DNA from: Sindora glabra
Lineage: Eukaryota; Streptophyta; Magnoliopsida; Fabales; Fabaceae
Reading direction: 5' to 3'
NCBI GenBank assembly: GCA_020226215.1
Contig: CM035230.1
Span: forward strand, 22,611,883-22,675,882
Length of the DNA: 64,000 nt
Shown: positions 44,501 to 57,607 of the stretch, in pieces
Numbering within the stretch: the stretch's first letter is position 1
Layout: each line of letters starts with the position of its first letter
The notes under the pieces: generated by a model
Told to the model about the DNA's origin: nothing
What the model saw: the letters and a program-made list of their open reading frames with translations, nothing else
Database searches by the model: none
Program-made: the position numbers and the translations under genes

Positions 44501-46773
44501 TCACCGATCCACATTTTTGTTTTCATTTGAACCAACGACTCACACGATAACTTCAAGAACAATTTAATAATTATTGATTTGCAATAATAGTATAAAAATT
44601 TTATTTTTTGAGAAATAAAAAAAGTGAATTATTTAATCAGTCATTATTTAATATATTAAAGGAATAGAACTTCCCAAAATTTTTATTTTTCATAGAGTAT
44701 GAGAAGTCACTTACCTAGATTCTTTTAATTAAATTCTATTTTTTTATATTTTTATAAATATAAAAATAAAATTATTTTCACTAAATTTAATTAATAATAA
44801 TTAATTTATTAATTTATATTAAAATAATATAGAAGATGTAGTAATTATTTATTAATATTTATAGAGAAGTTCAAAATAAAATAAAATAAAATAAAAATAA
44901 TTATTTTTTTAGAAGTGTTACTTATTCAATATTAATTAAATAATTTCAAGAATTTTTGAAAATTTTATTTAAAAAGTTACTTTTAGAAAAGTTTAATTTT
45001 TAATAGAAATTTACTTTTTATATAAATTAAACGTTTTTTAAAATTATCTTGCAACCTTTTTTTTTTTAGTGTTCTATATTATTTACAATTATATAACAAC
45101 CGCAACAGAACTATCATGACCGCAATTTGGAAGAACGGTATGTTTATAAATGTTCTAGCAGCCGGCCGATGTGGGCTTTCTACATAATATTCCTAAAAGA
45201 CAATACAATATTCCCTCTTTCTTCTCCAAGTTCAGGACATTCTTGGAACAGAAGCCTTGGATTCTGTTTTCATAAGTAGTTTTTTCATTTTTTCCCCCCT
45301 CCAACAACGTCACGACTAATGAATTTAAAAGTTCATCTTGGTAAGATAGTAATAAAGTACACCCTTGGCATAAAAAAATAAATAAAGTACACCCCATGTT
45401 TTGAAAGAGACAAATCCAAGAAGATTGTAGTATATCGATACAATTGAGCTCCATTTGGGCCATTTTAATTTACTTCGTAAGTACTCAGATTTCAAAACAC
45501 TTGGCCTCGAATGTTAACAACAAACAGATTAAGTTAATTATTCCTTAATTTAATTATACTTATAAATAATTTATTTTTTTAAAATACATAATAATTTATT
45601 TTTTTATAAGGAGTGATGAATTTATATTTAAAATAGAAGGAAAAAATGTAAATGATATAAAAAAATATATCAATATATATTTTAAAATAAAAAAGTATAA
45701 ATTTCATAGACTAGATAAACCTCAAAAGAAACAAGTATGATTTTGCCTACAAATGTATATGCAACAAAATTTTATCCCTTTTTTTTTGTGTTACTTTTTC
45801 CAATTATAATTTTGTTGATTGGTGTGACTTATATGTTTATAAGCTAATTATTAATATATTTAAATAGGACTAGTTTTATTGTCACGGAGTGAGATGACTG
45901 TAATGAAAGTTAAATTTATGTTATTTTCATCCCTTAAAATATTAATCTTGAACTTTAATAAACCACTTGCATTGATGAATAACTTTGTCCATAATTTCAA
46001 TAATATAATTGTCTTTGATCTAATCATTGAATTAGAACTCGTCAACATACTCATCTTATATATAAATATTTAAAAAAATTAAAGGATGATATACATTTAA
46101 TCAAAGTGTTAAAACTTTTTGATATTTTATAAGTGTATTTTACATTAATTTTAAAATTTATTGATAAAATAGTAAATAACTTCATATTGATATAAAATTT
46201 TGTGAAGATAGTTTATGATAAGTATTTTAAATTCAAAATTAATTCTATAAAAAAGCTTATTTCATAGAAAGTTATAAAATAATGAAAGTATAAAATTTTG
46301 TTTACACTTGCGTCAATTGATCTCCTCTCAATTAAGATCTTTATTGTATGTGAAGGCCATCTCTCAGTGTTAATGCAGTTTGAAAAAATTAAAAAAAAAA
46401 TTATATTTGTACATGTCTTTTATTTATCTCTTTCTTTTCTAATGTGAATAATTACCGCTTCTTCCTTAAAAAATTTGTATTTGTATTTATTATAATATTA
46501 TTGATGGTCCATACCACAACTTGTGTCTCAATTAATATACCGGAAACGAAAAGAAAACGGGTAGAAGCATTAAATATTTATTATAATGAAATACTGTTTA
46601 TTATTACAAAACAACATTTTTGGGTACTTTGCACAAGATAGAGACCCGCTCCACTTACATCTGATAAGGTAAAAATATTATCTATTTTAGACACTATGCA
46701 TGTATGCATTAAAACATTCTACCTTCCTCTGGACAAACATCCTTCTATTTATAATAAAATAGTAAAGCAGATC
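44501..46773. other. Region downstream of the ACC oxidase gene, no further gene seen
   Basis: AT-rich. Minus-strand 45155-45463 (102 codons) lies in a less AT-rich patch but has no recognisable domain. 46444-46641 on the plus strand is unconvincing. The ACC oxidase 3' untranslated region should occupy the first one to three hundred bases below 46774. Confidence 0.4.
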
Positions 46774-48284
46774 CTAAGCAGTTGCAATTGGACCTAGATT
46801 CACATTTGATGCTTTCAGAGCTTCAAATCTTGGTTCTTTAGCCTGGAACTTCAATCCAGCATAAAGCTTCATGTAATCTTCAAAGACAAATTTTGGGTAA
46901 ACTTGGTTTTTCTCCTCTGCTTCTCTCTCAACCAACTCTGGTGCTGGGAAGATCACGGCCTCGCTGCCTGGGTTGTAGAATGAGGCAATGGACATTCTGG
47001 TGCCATCAGTCTGTGCGATCACGCGGTGCTCCACGCTCTTATACTTCCCATTTGTGATTACCTGTTTTTGATAGGGTGGTTAGATGAGAACCAGAATTGT
47101 GCAGATGAAGTGTTTGATGAATTGTCTATTAGGCAGAGTCAGTGTTTTACCTCAAGCTGGTCACCAAGGTTGACGACAATGGAGTGGCGCATAGGGGGAA
47201 CATCCACCCACTGCCCATCTTTGAGCAGCTGAAGACCACTCACCTTGTCATCTTGGAAGAGGAGGATAATCCCGCCGGCATCCGTGTGGGCTCGAAGACC
47301 CTTCACCAGGTTTGGCTTTGGGCATGGAGGGTAGTTAGCAACCTTGGTGCCGAAAGTTGGAGAACCCTGTGACCCATAGAAGGCCTTCTTGAGGTATCCC
47401 TTCTCTAACCCAAGGTTCTCACATAACAAGTCCAGTAGTTCCTCTGCAAGCTTCTCTAATCTCTGTGCAAATTCCCTAATCACAGTCCTGCACCATTAAT
47501 TACCTCAAGATATTAAAATTACAGTATCGAAGAAGATAAATACTTAACTGCAGCTTTTAGAGTGAAAATTTTTTCTGATCTATCTTTTACATATTTATTT
47601 TTTTTGGTCATTTCAAAGATAATATATGGAGAAATTTTTCATAAAACTTGACTTCTGTTCTTTTTATATGGGAACTCGGTTTATTTCATTTTTGTGGAGT
47701 CAGAAACTTGGAATATGAATGTTGCCTACTATTTAAGACAAACTATTTCTTTGAAATAAATAAAAATTGTAAGCGTGTTGGATTTCCCTTTTTTTTTTCC
47801 TCTTTTACCTGTACTCATCACTGAGATCAGGGATCTGAGAAATGTTTGACTCAGGGAGATGACGCAAGTAGAAGGTGCTCTCCCAATCCATGTCTTTGAC
47901 CTCAGTTTGGACAGCCTCTAGGCCTTTGCTTGCCACTAACTCCTTGAATCTTTGTTCCATGCTTTTCCTGTAGTGCTCTTTTGTCAACCTCTCCACAGTG
48001 TCCATGAAATCATGGGGTATGCCATGATTCACCAGCTACAGTTTTTCAAAACAAAATATGAGAAAATTCACTTAACAAGAAAAGAAAATCACAGTAACCG
48101 GAACAAACAGATATTTGGAAAGCAATGTAGAAATTGATTTGAGTCAAGAAAACATTTTGAGCTTCTTAAGGTATGTTACCTCAAAGAATCCCCAGTTCTC
48201 ACAGGCATCTTTGATTTTCTCCATGGTGGCTTTTCTCTCCTCACCATTGAGTTTGTCCAAGCTGATGACTGGGAAGTTCTCCAT
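46774..48284 (-). CDS. ACO: 1-aminocyclopropane-1-carboxylate oxidase (ACC oxidase), four exons
   Basis: Catalyses the last step of ethylene synthesis: ACC, oxygen and ascorbate give ethylene, using Fe(II). Exons are 48180-48284, 47809-48035, 47151-47487 and 46774-47061. All introns (144, 321 and 89 bp) have GT...AG ends and the joined frame is 318 residues, normal for the family (310-325). Exon 1 encodes MENFPVISLDKLNGEE, and exons 1-2 hold the N-terminal 2OG-Fe oxygenase part (FFELVNHGI). The iron ligands are H178 and D180 (RAHTDAGG) and H235 (SVEHRV). R245 and S247 (RMS) bind the carboxylate or bicarbonate. The protein ends NVNLGPIATA. Start is the ATG at 48282-48284 and stop TAG is 46774-46776. 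The three-intron structure is ancestral for ACO genes. It appears intact and functional, and is the only such host gene here. Confidence 0.97.
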
Positions 48285-48358
48285 TTCTCGAAACTCAAAA
48301 TTCTCTCTTTCTACTTCTCTCTCGCTTTGTAGCGTAAACTGTAAATTTCTCTATGCAG
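48285..48358 (-). promoter_or_regulatory. ACO: Likely 5' untranslated region of ACO
   Basis: About 70 bp between the start codon and the expected transcription start, purine-rich with GAGAGAGAA on the minus strand. The exact start is inferred from the TATA box. Confidence 0.5.
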
Positions 48359-48377
48359 ACTAGAGGTTGGTCGGGTG

Positions 48378-48387
48378 CTATTTATAG
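48378..48387 (-). promoter_or_regulatory. ACO: TATA box of ACO
   Basis: Minus-strand CTATAAATAG, 94 bp before the start codon, an optimal plant TATA box. Confidence 0.8.
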
Positions 48388-48498
48388 GCATTTTGCATTA
48401 GGACCCAAAATCTAAAATCACTTTGAAAATTAGATTAATCCATTTACTAGTCATATTTCCGCTTATAAATTATCAAAAATTGTAGTCCAGGTTGCTTA

Positions 48499-48506
48499 TT
48501 TGAATT
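48499..48506 (-). promoter_or_regulatory. ACO: Candidate ethylene-response element in the ACO promoter
   Basis: Minus-strand AATTCAAA fits the A(A/T)TTCAAA element described in ethylene-responsive promoters. It is 112 bp upstream of the TATA box. Such an 8-mer occurs by chance often in AT-rich DNA. A W-box-like TTGACC lies nearby at 48565-48570. Confidence 0.3.
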
Positions 48507-48672
48507 GTCTTGGCCTTTTTGATGGCTTGGACCCACCATATGGCTTACCTCTCTTCTTGAAACTTTGACCAAAATTCAGACATATTATTTCTCACACTTA
48601 CAGACGTGAAATTTAAATTCAAGTTAGTTTGGCCATCTGCATTTAATAAGTAGAGTTAATTCAATTCAGACG

Positions 48673-48673
<1 letters not shown>

Positions 48674-48734
<61 letters not shown>
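48674..48734. repeat. (AT)n microsatellite in the ACO upstream region
   Basis: About 30 AT units, roughly 290 bp upstream of the TATA box. It is likely variable in length. Confidence 0.97.
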
Positions 48735-48737
<3 letters not shown>

Positions 48738-48856
48738 GAAAAAATGTGTAAAAAATCCATGTGGGGAAGGAGCAGTTTCCACCCCGTAGAGGGGGTCACC
48801 ACTGTCAATGCTTTCACTTTTAATACTCTGAAATGTAATAGCTAGGAAGGCTCTCA

Positions 48857-48870
48857 GCAAGTGCACTTGC
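48857..48870. promoter_or_regulatory. Perfect 14-bp palindrome upstream of ACO
   Basis: GCAAGTGCACTTGC. A TGACGTGA bZIP-type core lies at 48910-48917. Both are in a less AT-rich patch (48745-48950) and could be distal regulatory sites. Confidence 0.35.
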
Positions 48871-48959
48871 GTTTCCCCTCCATAAATATTAATTACAAGT
48901 TTAGACGGATGACGTGATACAATGTCCTGTGCAGAAAGTGCCAATTTTGTTTTCTAGCA

Positions 48960-50969
48960 AGGAAATTTTAGAGTTTCGAAAATATGTGGGGGAAATGGAA
49001 TGCTTGCTTTTAATAGTATATACAAATCAAGTTTGATAAGGGTTTCAGATATATTAGGCACTTCTATCACGTTCAGAGATTACAAAGAAATTACTTGTAG
49101 AGAAGTAAAAATTGCAAAGAAAATGTGAAAATTGGTGATTTTGTTGGAATACCATCCAATTTGATAACCACAGTTCAGCAAAATTGCCCTTCGCTTATAT
49201 CCCATGGCACAATTTTGATAGGATTTTTATAGGCCTTTCCTAAAAGCTTCCGTGTCATGCTTTCTTTTCTTTTTTTTGTCATATCTAATCTTCTTAGTGT
49301 AAAATTCTTTTCGTTAACTTCGTATTCCGTTCTTTCTTTTTTTTTTTTTAAATTCAAATCAAAGGAATGAGAAGCTGTTCTGCTAATCATATTAGAGCGT
49401 AAAATAACATATTAGGATCACTAGCAGAGACCTGTTGCACTGTAATCTTGGCTGACTTTGTATTTTGTTCTCTTTACGTTAGGATAAAAATGGCTGAGAT
49501 GATAGATTTTAGAGTAAACTATAAAATAAATCCTTAAAACATGAAGAGTTACATCAAATTTTCTCTGAAGATTTGTTTTACTTGGAATAGGTACATAAAT
49601 CTTTAGTTTATTATATATTAAATAATTCTCTAAAAAATATCTGTTGCATCCAATCAAATTTCTTCTGAAATTATAATTAATTGATATAAAATAAAGAAAA
49701 TCTAATATATCTTTTATTTTTCAGGGACCAATTTTTCAGTTTACTCTAGTTTTAAAATTCCCTTTTACTATAATGTTGGTGACTAGCAACGAGAGGAAGG
49801 AAAGTGTCAATATTCCAAAATTTTATTTAAAAAAAAGTTGGTTGATTTTTAGGGCAAAATGCACCTAAATGTAGCCTAATTACATCAGAATAAACTAATC
49901 AGATCGCAGAGATTTTCTTTTGACATTGTTTGGAGAATGATTATGAATAATTTTAATGACTCATTGGTTAATCTTAACTTTATAATTTATATGATAAACA
50001 AAATAATTTTAAGTAAAATAATTTTTTGAAAAATGTGAAAACAGTATTATATTTTTATCGTCCTGGGTAAAGTAGCAAAATGCTAAGATGTCTCAAGTAA
50101 ATTCAACTTGACATTGATACCAACGCTAATGCAGTCCAAAATAATGACAACCACTATATATTTGACTACCTTTTTTTTAATTTATTAGATGGAAATAATG
50201 GAAAGTGTTCTATTATTGAATAAAGACAATTAAAAATCCGGCATCATTTTTTTTTTGGCTGAAAAATATTATAAACAATGAAAATGAGATGTAAACCTTT
50301 TACATCCATTTAATTAAAATTTATAGATTTAATATACTATTTTATAGTTAACGACAATCCTTGATTTCAATTTAGAACTTACTTTCGAACTCCATTTTTA
50401 ATATTCATTTAATTGAGTTTTCTAAATTTGTTCTACTATTTTGTATTTAATAATAATTGTTAATTTCTATTTAAAATTTTATTTTGAATTTTATTTTTTA
50501 CGCATATAGTATTATTATTTTTTTCTGCAGTATCTTTCGCTGCAGTATCTTTCAACATAAACCAGGAAATTTTGCAAGATGCAATTGACTCAAAACTCAA
50601 TCATAATATCAGACTAATTTGTTAAGCCAATGAAAATTAAAAGTAAAAATAAAAAGAGGAAACACTAAATAAAAAGTAAGCCATTTATTTGGCTACTTAA
50701 TTTTTTTTTTTTTTTGTCAATTCAATTCACTGAAAGGAAGAATATAAAAAACTCAAAAGATTCGTTTATTCAGTCAAACACGGGGATATGATCAAATGGT
50801 TTGGTCCCATATTGTGGGGAGCTCGAAAGGAGCTGTTGGTATGCATGGACTTACCTACCCTTAAATAATTCATTAATTTTTTTTTTAATCTGGATAGGGA
50901 CAATAATTAAATCAGAAAAGGATCCTGAATATATATGGCATATGAAATTAAAATTTGATTTTTTTTTTT
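48960..50969. other. Intergenic, no gene seen
   Basis: AT-rich. Minus-strand frames at 49175-49390 and 49421-49657 are weak. A small duplication of CTGCAGTATCTTTC lies at 50526-50555. Confidence 0.45.
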
Positions 50970-50992
50970 GGGGGGGGGGGGGGGGGAGGGGG
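50970..50992. repeat. Poly-G tract
   Basis: Seventeen G residues preceded by a T run, then AGGGGG. The frame at 50801-51022 runs through it and is not a gene. The length may be unreliable in sequencing. Confidence 0.9.
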
Positions 50993-52686
50993 ACTTCATC
51001 CATGAGTGTCCAAATCTTTTAGCTTTTCTCCATTTTATTCTTTAATTTTTTTTTTCTACGTTAACAGCGAGAAGGATCAAATGTGACATTTCCAATATAT
51101 TATTCAAAATTTTCATCACTAAATTATACTTATGCTTAGTTTAGAATATTTTTTTCTAAAATTTTATTTCATTTTAATTAAAATAATTTAAATTCATTTA
51201 TAAATAAATTTTTCTGTTTGAAATATATTAGTATGTGAAATTCAATTAAATGATATATTTCACTGTTATCATGATAAATAAAACATAGAGACGAAGATAA
51301 AGTACCTGTATAATTTGCATTTTATGCTAAATTAAAATTAGTTTTTGTAAAAATTTTAATAAATTGAATAAATTTGATAATAATATTAATATAAATTAAA
51401 ATTTGTAAATGTTATAAATATAATGAATTTTTTTAACTTGAATCAAAACATATTTTGATAAAGAAGTTGGTTTGAAAATGAAATGGAATGCTTTTAGCCA
51501 TTCTTTTTCTCCAAATTCCTGTTACATTTGTGGCTTATCAGGATATCGTTCTGGCCCACTTTTTCATTTTAATAAGCTGCCATGTCGGTAGTATTACTTC
51601 TTTACAATTTTCTTTTTAATAATACAAACACTCTTTCTTTTTCACTTTCCTCTCATTCTATTTTTTATATTACAAAAATAAATTAATTAAATTTAACTTT
51701 TAAAGGCCATAAAGATAAAATTTCTTTTTATCGATGGAAGAGTGAGAGGAGAGTTCAGGAAAGAGAGTAAAATATTGTTATTTTTTAATAATAAAGATAA
51801 TTAAATTATTATATACATACAAAAGTTTGCAACCGAATGCAAAATATGAAGAAAAATAAAATCTTTATATTGCATTATATATTATTTGAATCAAATATTA
51901 TCGACATTTGTTTACATTTTTTTTAACGGTAAGTTAAATTGTTCTTATTAAATTTCGTCTCCTCAACTTTTTAAATTATATACTTCTATGCTTCTATTTT
52001 CTGAAATACTTTCATTTCATACTTATGAAATATTGCGGGATTAATTATATTTGATGGTTGTAAAGTGGGAGTCTAAGTTTCTACTAAGGAAAAAGTGGGA
52101 GTAATAGAATGAAAGAATTTTTTTTGATAGTTATGATAAAATATGAACATTTATTTTCCGCTGATCATTTCATTATATAATAGAATTCTCATTTCAAATC
52201 AAAGTGATAAAATAGAATTTTTTACACTTCTATCTCTCAAATTTTACATATATTTCAATGTTATTCTTTATTAATAAATAATCAAATGATATCAATTTTG
52301 ATATTTTTCTTTTCAAATATATTGTTGATTATATTTGTAGTAATAAAATTTAAAATAAAATATAATTGTATTCTTTATAAAAAAAATATTTATAGTAAAA
52401 ATTTGATAAAATAATTTTTCATAGTTTTATTATAAATTTTTTGGTTAATTATAATTAAATTTAAAATATATGATAAAATAATTTTGTATTATTGATCATA
52501 TTATATATTTTTTATTTAATATATATTACTATTTTCTATTTAAAATATTATTATTAAATTTTTATTTTATTTTTATAGTATTTATTATATTAAATATAAT
52601 CATAAAAATATTTATTTATTTTTTAATTATATCAAATATAATTATAAAATAATTCATTTTCCTCTTTTTTTCTTAAAATAAGAAAA
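50993..52686. other. Intergenic, AT-rich, no gene seen
   Basis: No convincing frame, RNA gene or complete element. Confidence 0.45.
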
Positions 52687-52714
52687 CCCCCGTCCCCCGT
52701 CCCCCGTCCCCCGT
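52687..52714. repeat. (CCCCCGT)4
   Basis: Four exact 7-bp units followed by CCACCC, a striking contrast to the surrounding AT-rich DNA. Confidence 0.95.
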
Positions 52715-52926
52715 CCACCCTTCCATCTGACTGACAAAGTGACAAACTAAGGAATGGATCAGCACTCGCACGGCCTCTTTTAAACAGTGGGGCCCACGAT
52801 TTTAGGTTGGATTGCCAGAGAGTTGGAGGCTATGTGGTTCACCGTGTTCCACGCATGCATTCACTTTCACACATCTCTTTCATTTCGCATGATGCATCCG
52901 CGGATAGCAGTCAATTCCGAAATTAA
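52715..52926. other. Less AT-rich patch with TCP-type motif
   Basis: About 210 bp with GTGGGGCCCAC (52787-52797), which fits the GTGGGNCC consensus for TCP transcription factors, and several CACG and CGCG steps. It could be a conserved regulatory fragment. No frame or TATA box is evident. Confidence 0.35.
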
Positions 52927-54028
52927 AGCTCCGTTTGTCTAATTTGACAAATATTTTTTTAAAATATAATTATAAAATATTAAAATAAAAATATTTTATT
53001 TATTTAAGGACCATGTGATTTAACTAGAAAATTAAAGAAAAAAAATAAAAAAACGAATAGATCATAATTATTTATTTTATTTAATTCAAATAAAAAAATC
53101 AAATTTTTCTGACGCACTTCCTTATTAATAATGTTATATTAAAAAGTAATTTGTTTTTAATTATTATTTCTATTATTTTATTATTATAATTGTTATCTTC
53201 TTATTTATTATATTTATTAATATTTTTATATTTATAAATATTTTGTATTAATTATTTATATTTATTAACATAATTTTAATTATTAATTTTATTACTATTT
53301 TTTTTATATTTTAATTATTATTATTTTTATTATTTTATTTTAATTATTTTTATTATACTTTATTAATATTATTAATTATTAGTATTTTATTATTGTATAA
53401 TTATTATTTTTCTTGTTTTATTAATATTGATAAATATTATTTTGTCAATGTTATTAATTACTATATGTTTTTAAATATTTTATTACCCTTATGATTATAA
53501 TTATTTATTATTTAATTAATATTATTATTTTTAGTATTTTAGTTTTATTTTTTATGATTATTCATTTTTATTATTTATTAGTATTGATATTTTTATTATT
53601 TCTATTATTCATTATTATTTAATAATTATTTTTATTTTTAACTTATTATTATTATTATTAAACATAAAATTTAAAATGAGCGAATAGAATTCCCTAATAA
53701 ACCAAAGAATGTCATTATCTCATTTAAAATAATCACATTAAGGAAAAATAAGTAATTTTCTTAATCAAACAATGGAATAAAAATCTACTATTTTCTTTTT
53801 TTTTCATGGTTACTCCTTACCAAATGACTCTTTAATATTGAATATGAATAATTTCAAAAAACTAACTTTCTTAATTTTTTTTAAAAAATATTTCTTCATT
53901 ATTATAATTCTAAATATTTTTTTAAATTATCTATATTAGTACCATATCACTTATTCATTAATATATATATATGTATACAAATAATACTTTCTTATAAAAA
54001 ATACTTTTTGATGAAATAAATATAATCT
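52927..54028. mobile_element. AT-rich MITE family R, copy split by a Harbinger-like MITE
   Basis: The left piece 52927-53007 (AGCTCCGTTTGTC, then AAAATATAATTATAAAATAT) and right piece 53836-54028 join to give the family sequence, ending AGATTATATTTATTTCATC on the other strand. The intervening 53008-53830 is a separate insertion. Confidence 0.65.
53008..53830. mobile_element. Harbinger-like AT-rich MITE, copy 2 (823 bp)
   Basis: Flanked by TTTAA on both sides (53003-53007 and 53831-53835). Ends are GGACCATGTGATTTAAC and, on the other strand, GAGTCATTTGGTAAGGAG. The interior is (ATT)n-rich like copy 1 at 33162-33997. Confidence 0.8.
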
Positions 54029-56974
54029 AAATTATTTTTAAAATTTTGTCACCTTATCCCTCAAAAAAGATTGAGTTTTCATAAAATTTATTGTAAAATA
54101 GTTATAAATATGTACAAATTTTATGAAAAATAAATACATAAAAATTATAAGAAAAATATATAAAAAATTATAATTGTACATATCAATATAATTTTTTTAA
54201 AGGTGTATAGCATAGTTTAAATTTTAGAATTTAAATTTGATTTATTGTTAGTATAAAAATTTTTATAATATCTATAAATAAAAAAATTACACGTTGTCAA
54301 AAATTAATATTAACTTAAGAATTTTTATAAATAGTAAAATAATATTAAAATTTTTTAATAATATGGTAACATATAAATGAGTGATAATATAAAATTGATT
54401 TACATTAATTATAAATTAAATCTAAATTTTAAGATGATTTCTCCGGACATTGAAATTTATGTATTTAACAAAATCTATTCTATAATATACTCTTGTCAAA
54501 TTTAAGTAGAAAATACTAAATATAAAATAAGCTCTCGTATTTCTTGTTGTCAATAGTATATTTCAATTCTTTCTGTTACTATAATCCAATTTATTACCTG
54601 CAACTTTTGTGTCATAAAAAGTTAAAATCATTAAAATTATTACTATCCAATCTCAAACAAGACCTGAATTTTTACATGTCTCGCTTTATCTAATCTCAAA
54701 GAAGATATATTTACTTGGAATGATCAATTCGCCTTCTATAGAAGTTGAAAAGGAAAATTATGGATAAATCTATCATAAAATTTATAAACTTTATATTAAT
54801 ATCCAGTGAAATTATAAGTTTTAAATTCTAATAATAATCAAGCCAACTTTTTTTAACACTAAATGGAATAATTATTTTGGAGATTAGAATTAATGGATTT
54901 TTTTCTCTTACAACAAAAATTATATTTAGGATTCATAGCTTTATCTATTGGAAGATAAAATCCTTCTAAGCATGTTTTTCATTGATTTTTTTTTAAATAA
55001 TATGAATTGTTAAATCACTAGATGTATACATGTAAAAAATAAAAATTAAATTCTAAATGCAGTACAAAATATAAGAATTTCAAAGAATATCGAATGTCAT
55101 TTGAGTAAAATACTCTCAACATGCTTTTCATTCATTTAATGCTTTATTAATATATAGCTCAATCCAATTTTCAAAATCGGCTTACAAAATTCATATCCAA
55201 TAAATTTACTTTAGTTATTTAATGACGTGTTATTATCATCATAATTTGTATAGTTTAGGTGGCATGGATTCCCCCCTCCCCTCTCGTATTATGCGTTAAA
55301 GTTGGTTCCACACTTGAAAAATAACTTAAACAAGTATTCTTGTAAATTGCAATCCTATTTCTTAATTAGTTGACTATATTGATAGTTAATTGATTAAATT
55401 AATTATTAATTAATAATTAATTATATTAATTAATTTAATTAACTAATAGTATTAATTATTTATATAAAATATTTAATAAAATCAACTATTTTTAATAGCC
55501 ATTTGTATATAAAATAATATATTAAGACATGTATATGTTTTATAATTTATTTGAATATTCTTGTACTTGAATAATATTTTAAATTATAAGATACTATTTA
55601 TTATATAAACTTTTTTAACTAAAATTATATCATTATAATTTAGTATACTTATTTAATTTTTGTTTAAAAATGGATAATTATAATTTTCTAGTTAAGAAAT
55701 ACTTGCAATACTTTGGCAAATACAATAACATTTTTTAATATTAAATTTAAAATTTATATGTTCATCATTAAAAATATTGATAAATTACACATTTTAAGTA
55801 TAAAAACATATATTTTACAAGTAATATCATCTTATTATTTCCTTTTTTTCTTAATATGTATTGTTCTTTAATTTAAAAAATATTATTTGACAAAAGATTA
55901 ATTTTTTTAATATAATTTTTATTTTTTTGTGAAATGCAACATATATTCTCTTCTTTTTTCTATGATTTGACAAAAAAAGGTATGATTATATTTACATAAC
56001 TTTGTTATTATTATGTAAATATTTAAATATAATTTATTATACTTATTTGATTTTTATTTAAAAATAAATAATTATAATTTATTATATGTATCAAATTTTT
56101 CTCTAATAAATAAATAATTATAATTTAATATTTTTCATTTATCAAAGATGGAAATGTAACAAATTTTATAATTATGGGTAAGAATATCTTTTTTATATTG
56201 AATGCAAATTAACTATTTCAAAACACTACTATTTTTAGTTTTATGAAAATAATTATTTGAGAATTAATGAATTAATTAAAATAAATATTTGTTAAATATT
56301 CAAATGGGTTGATTGATTTGATCAAACAACTAAAAATACTCAATTCTGTTAAAAGTTGATCAAAATATTATTTACGAAATGCTGTCCATATCTTCTAAAG
56401 TAAAATCATAAGATGTATGTTGAACTCCATTAATTTGTTGCAATTTAATATTGTTGCGGCCATCTATTACCATCAAATTCAAGACATAAAAGTGGGAGTA
56501 AATTGTCTTATGAACGAAATTAATATTATTGATTTTGTGAATTTTCATTCAATTGGAATTAATTTTTAAAAATTGATCAAAAAATATATCAGCCAGCCAA
56601 TGTATTTTCACAAACTTATTCACACACCATTGCCACTGCTATGTAACAAAGTTAATTGACGTGTGTATACATAGATGTAACTATCACAAAGAAGTCTTGA
56701 TTTTATAAAAGAGAGTGTAATTTTTCTTATAAAATGGGGGAAAAATTTTTCTTATAAGTTCACAATTTTGGAGTACGTAATTTTAACTTTTTTTTTATAA
56801 AATCTTACAGCTATGAACTATAATGGTAAACACAAATAATTCTATGTAGCATAAAATTAATTGGGTGTTCTATAAAAAAAATTGTAAACAAATTATACAA
56901 TTCTATGTAAAAATTATAAAATTATATAAAAATATTTATAAGAAGTCATTTTAATTTGTACTTCCCAAGTTCTT
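54029..56974. other. Intergenic, AT-rich, no gene seen
   Basis: No frame, RNA gene or delimited element. CCCCCCTCCCCTC at 55270-55283 is a short pyrimidine run. Confidence 0.45.
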
Positions 56975-57205
56975 TTTAACGTTTGTTTATTTCAATAAAA
57001 AATATATTTCATAAAATATAATTATAAAACATTAAAATAGAATTTTTTTTAATATTAAATATGAGGAAATAAAAAATAATTTATATGTTAAAAATTTTAT
57101 TTTTATTTATTATCAAATTTTTAAATATTTTTATCACAATATACGTAATAACATATTATTCTTTTACTAACATACATATAAATAATATTTTTTATATGAA
57201 AAATG
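56975..57205. mobile_element. AT-rich MITE family R copy
   Basis: GTTTGTTTATTTCAATAAAA start, then core AAAATATAATTATAAAACAT and AATATTAAATATGAGG. The right end is approximate. Confidence 0.5.
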
Positions 57206-57496
57206 AGTTATAATGCCAAAGCAAATTCCTTGTCGACAGTGAAGATGGGTTCTCGGAAAGTATTTGAAAAGTGAAATTGGTCATGGTGACTTCCCCTACA
57301 ATAACTTTGACATTGACATTTCCGAAAGTTGAACGTCTAGGTCCGCGTTTCTACCAAAAAAAAAGAACGTCTAGGTCCGTGATTTTCATCTGGTTAATTA
57401 TTACGTGGGATAATCATCCAAAAAACTAGAGTATTATTTTTGAAGATTAGAATTATTCCTTCCGATAGAAATTATTTTCGGGATTGAAATTTCTAT
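57206..57496. other. Short less AT-rich intergenic patch
   Basis: Contains a duplicated GAACGTCTAGGTCCG (about 57330 and 57366). No gene is seen. Confidence 0.4.
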
Positions 57497-57552
57497 TTAT
57501 TAAGAAATAAAATTTATTTTTATTTATTTCATTGAAAAAAATTTCTATAAAA

Positions 57553-57607
<55 letters not shown>

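Noticed and set aside
45155..45463. 102-codon minus-strand frame
   Set aside because: Longest frame downstream of ACO, but no recognisable domain, signal or conservation clue; left as intergenic.
47026..48363. Several plus-strand frames over the ACO gene
   Set aside because: Antisense shadows of the ACO exons and introns.
48666..48944. 92-codon minus-strand frame upstream of ACO
   Set aside because: Its C-terminus is a translation of the (AT)n microsatellite.
50801..51022. 73-codon plus-strand frame
   Set aside because: Runs through a poly-T and poly-G tract; chance frame.
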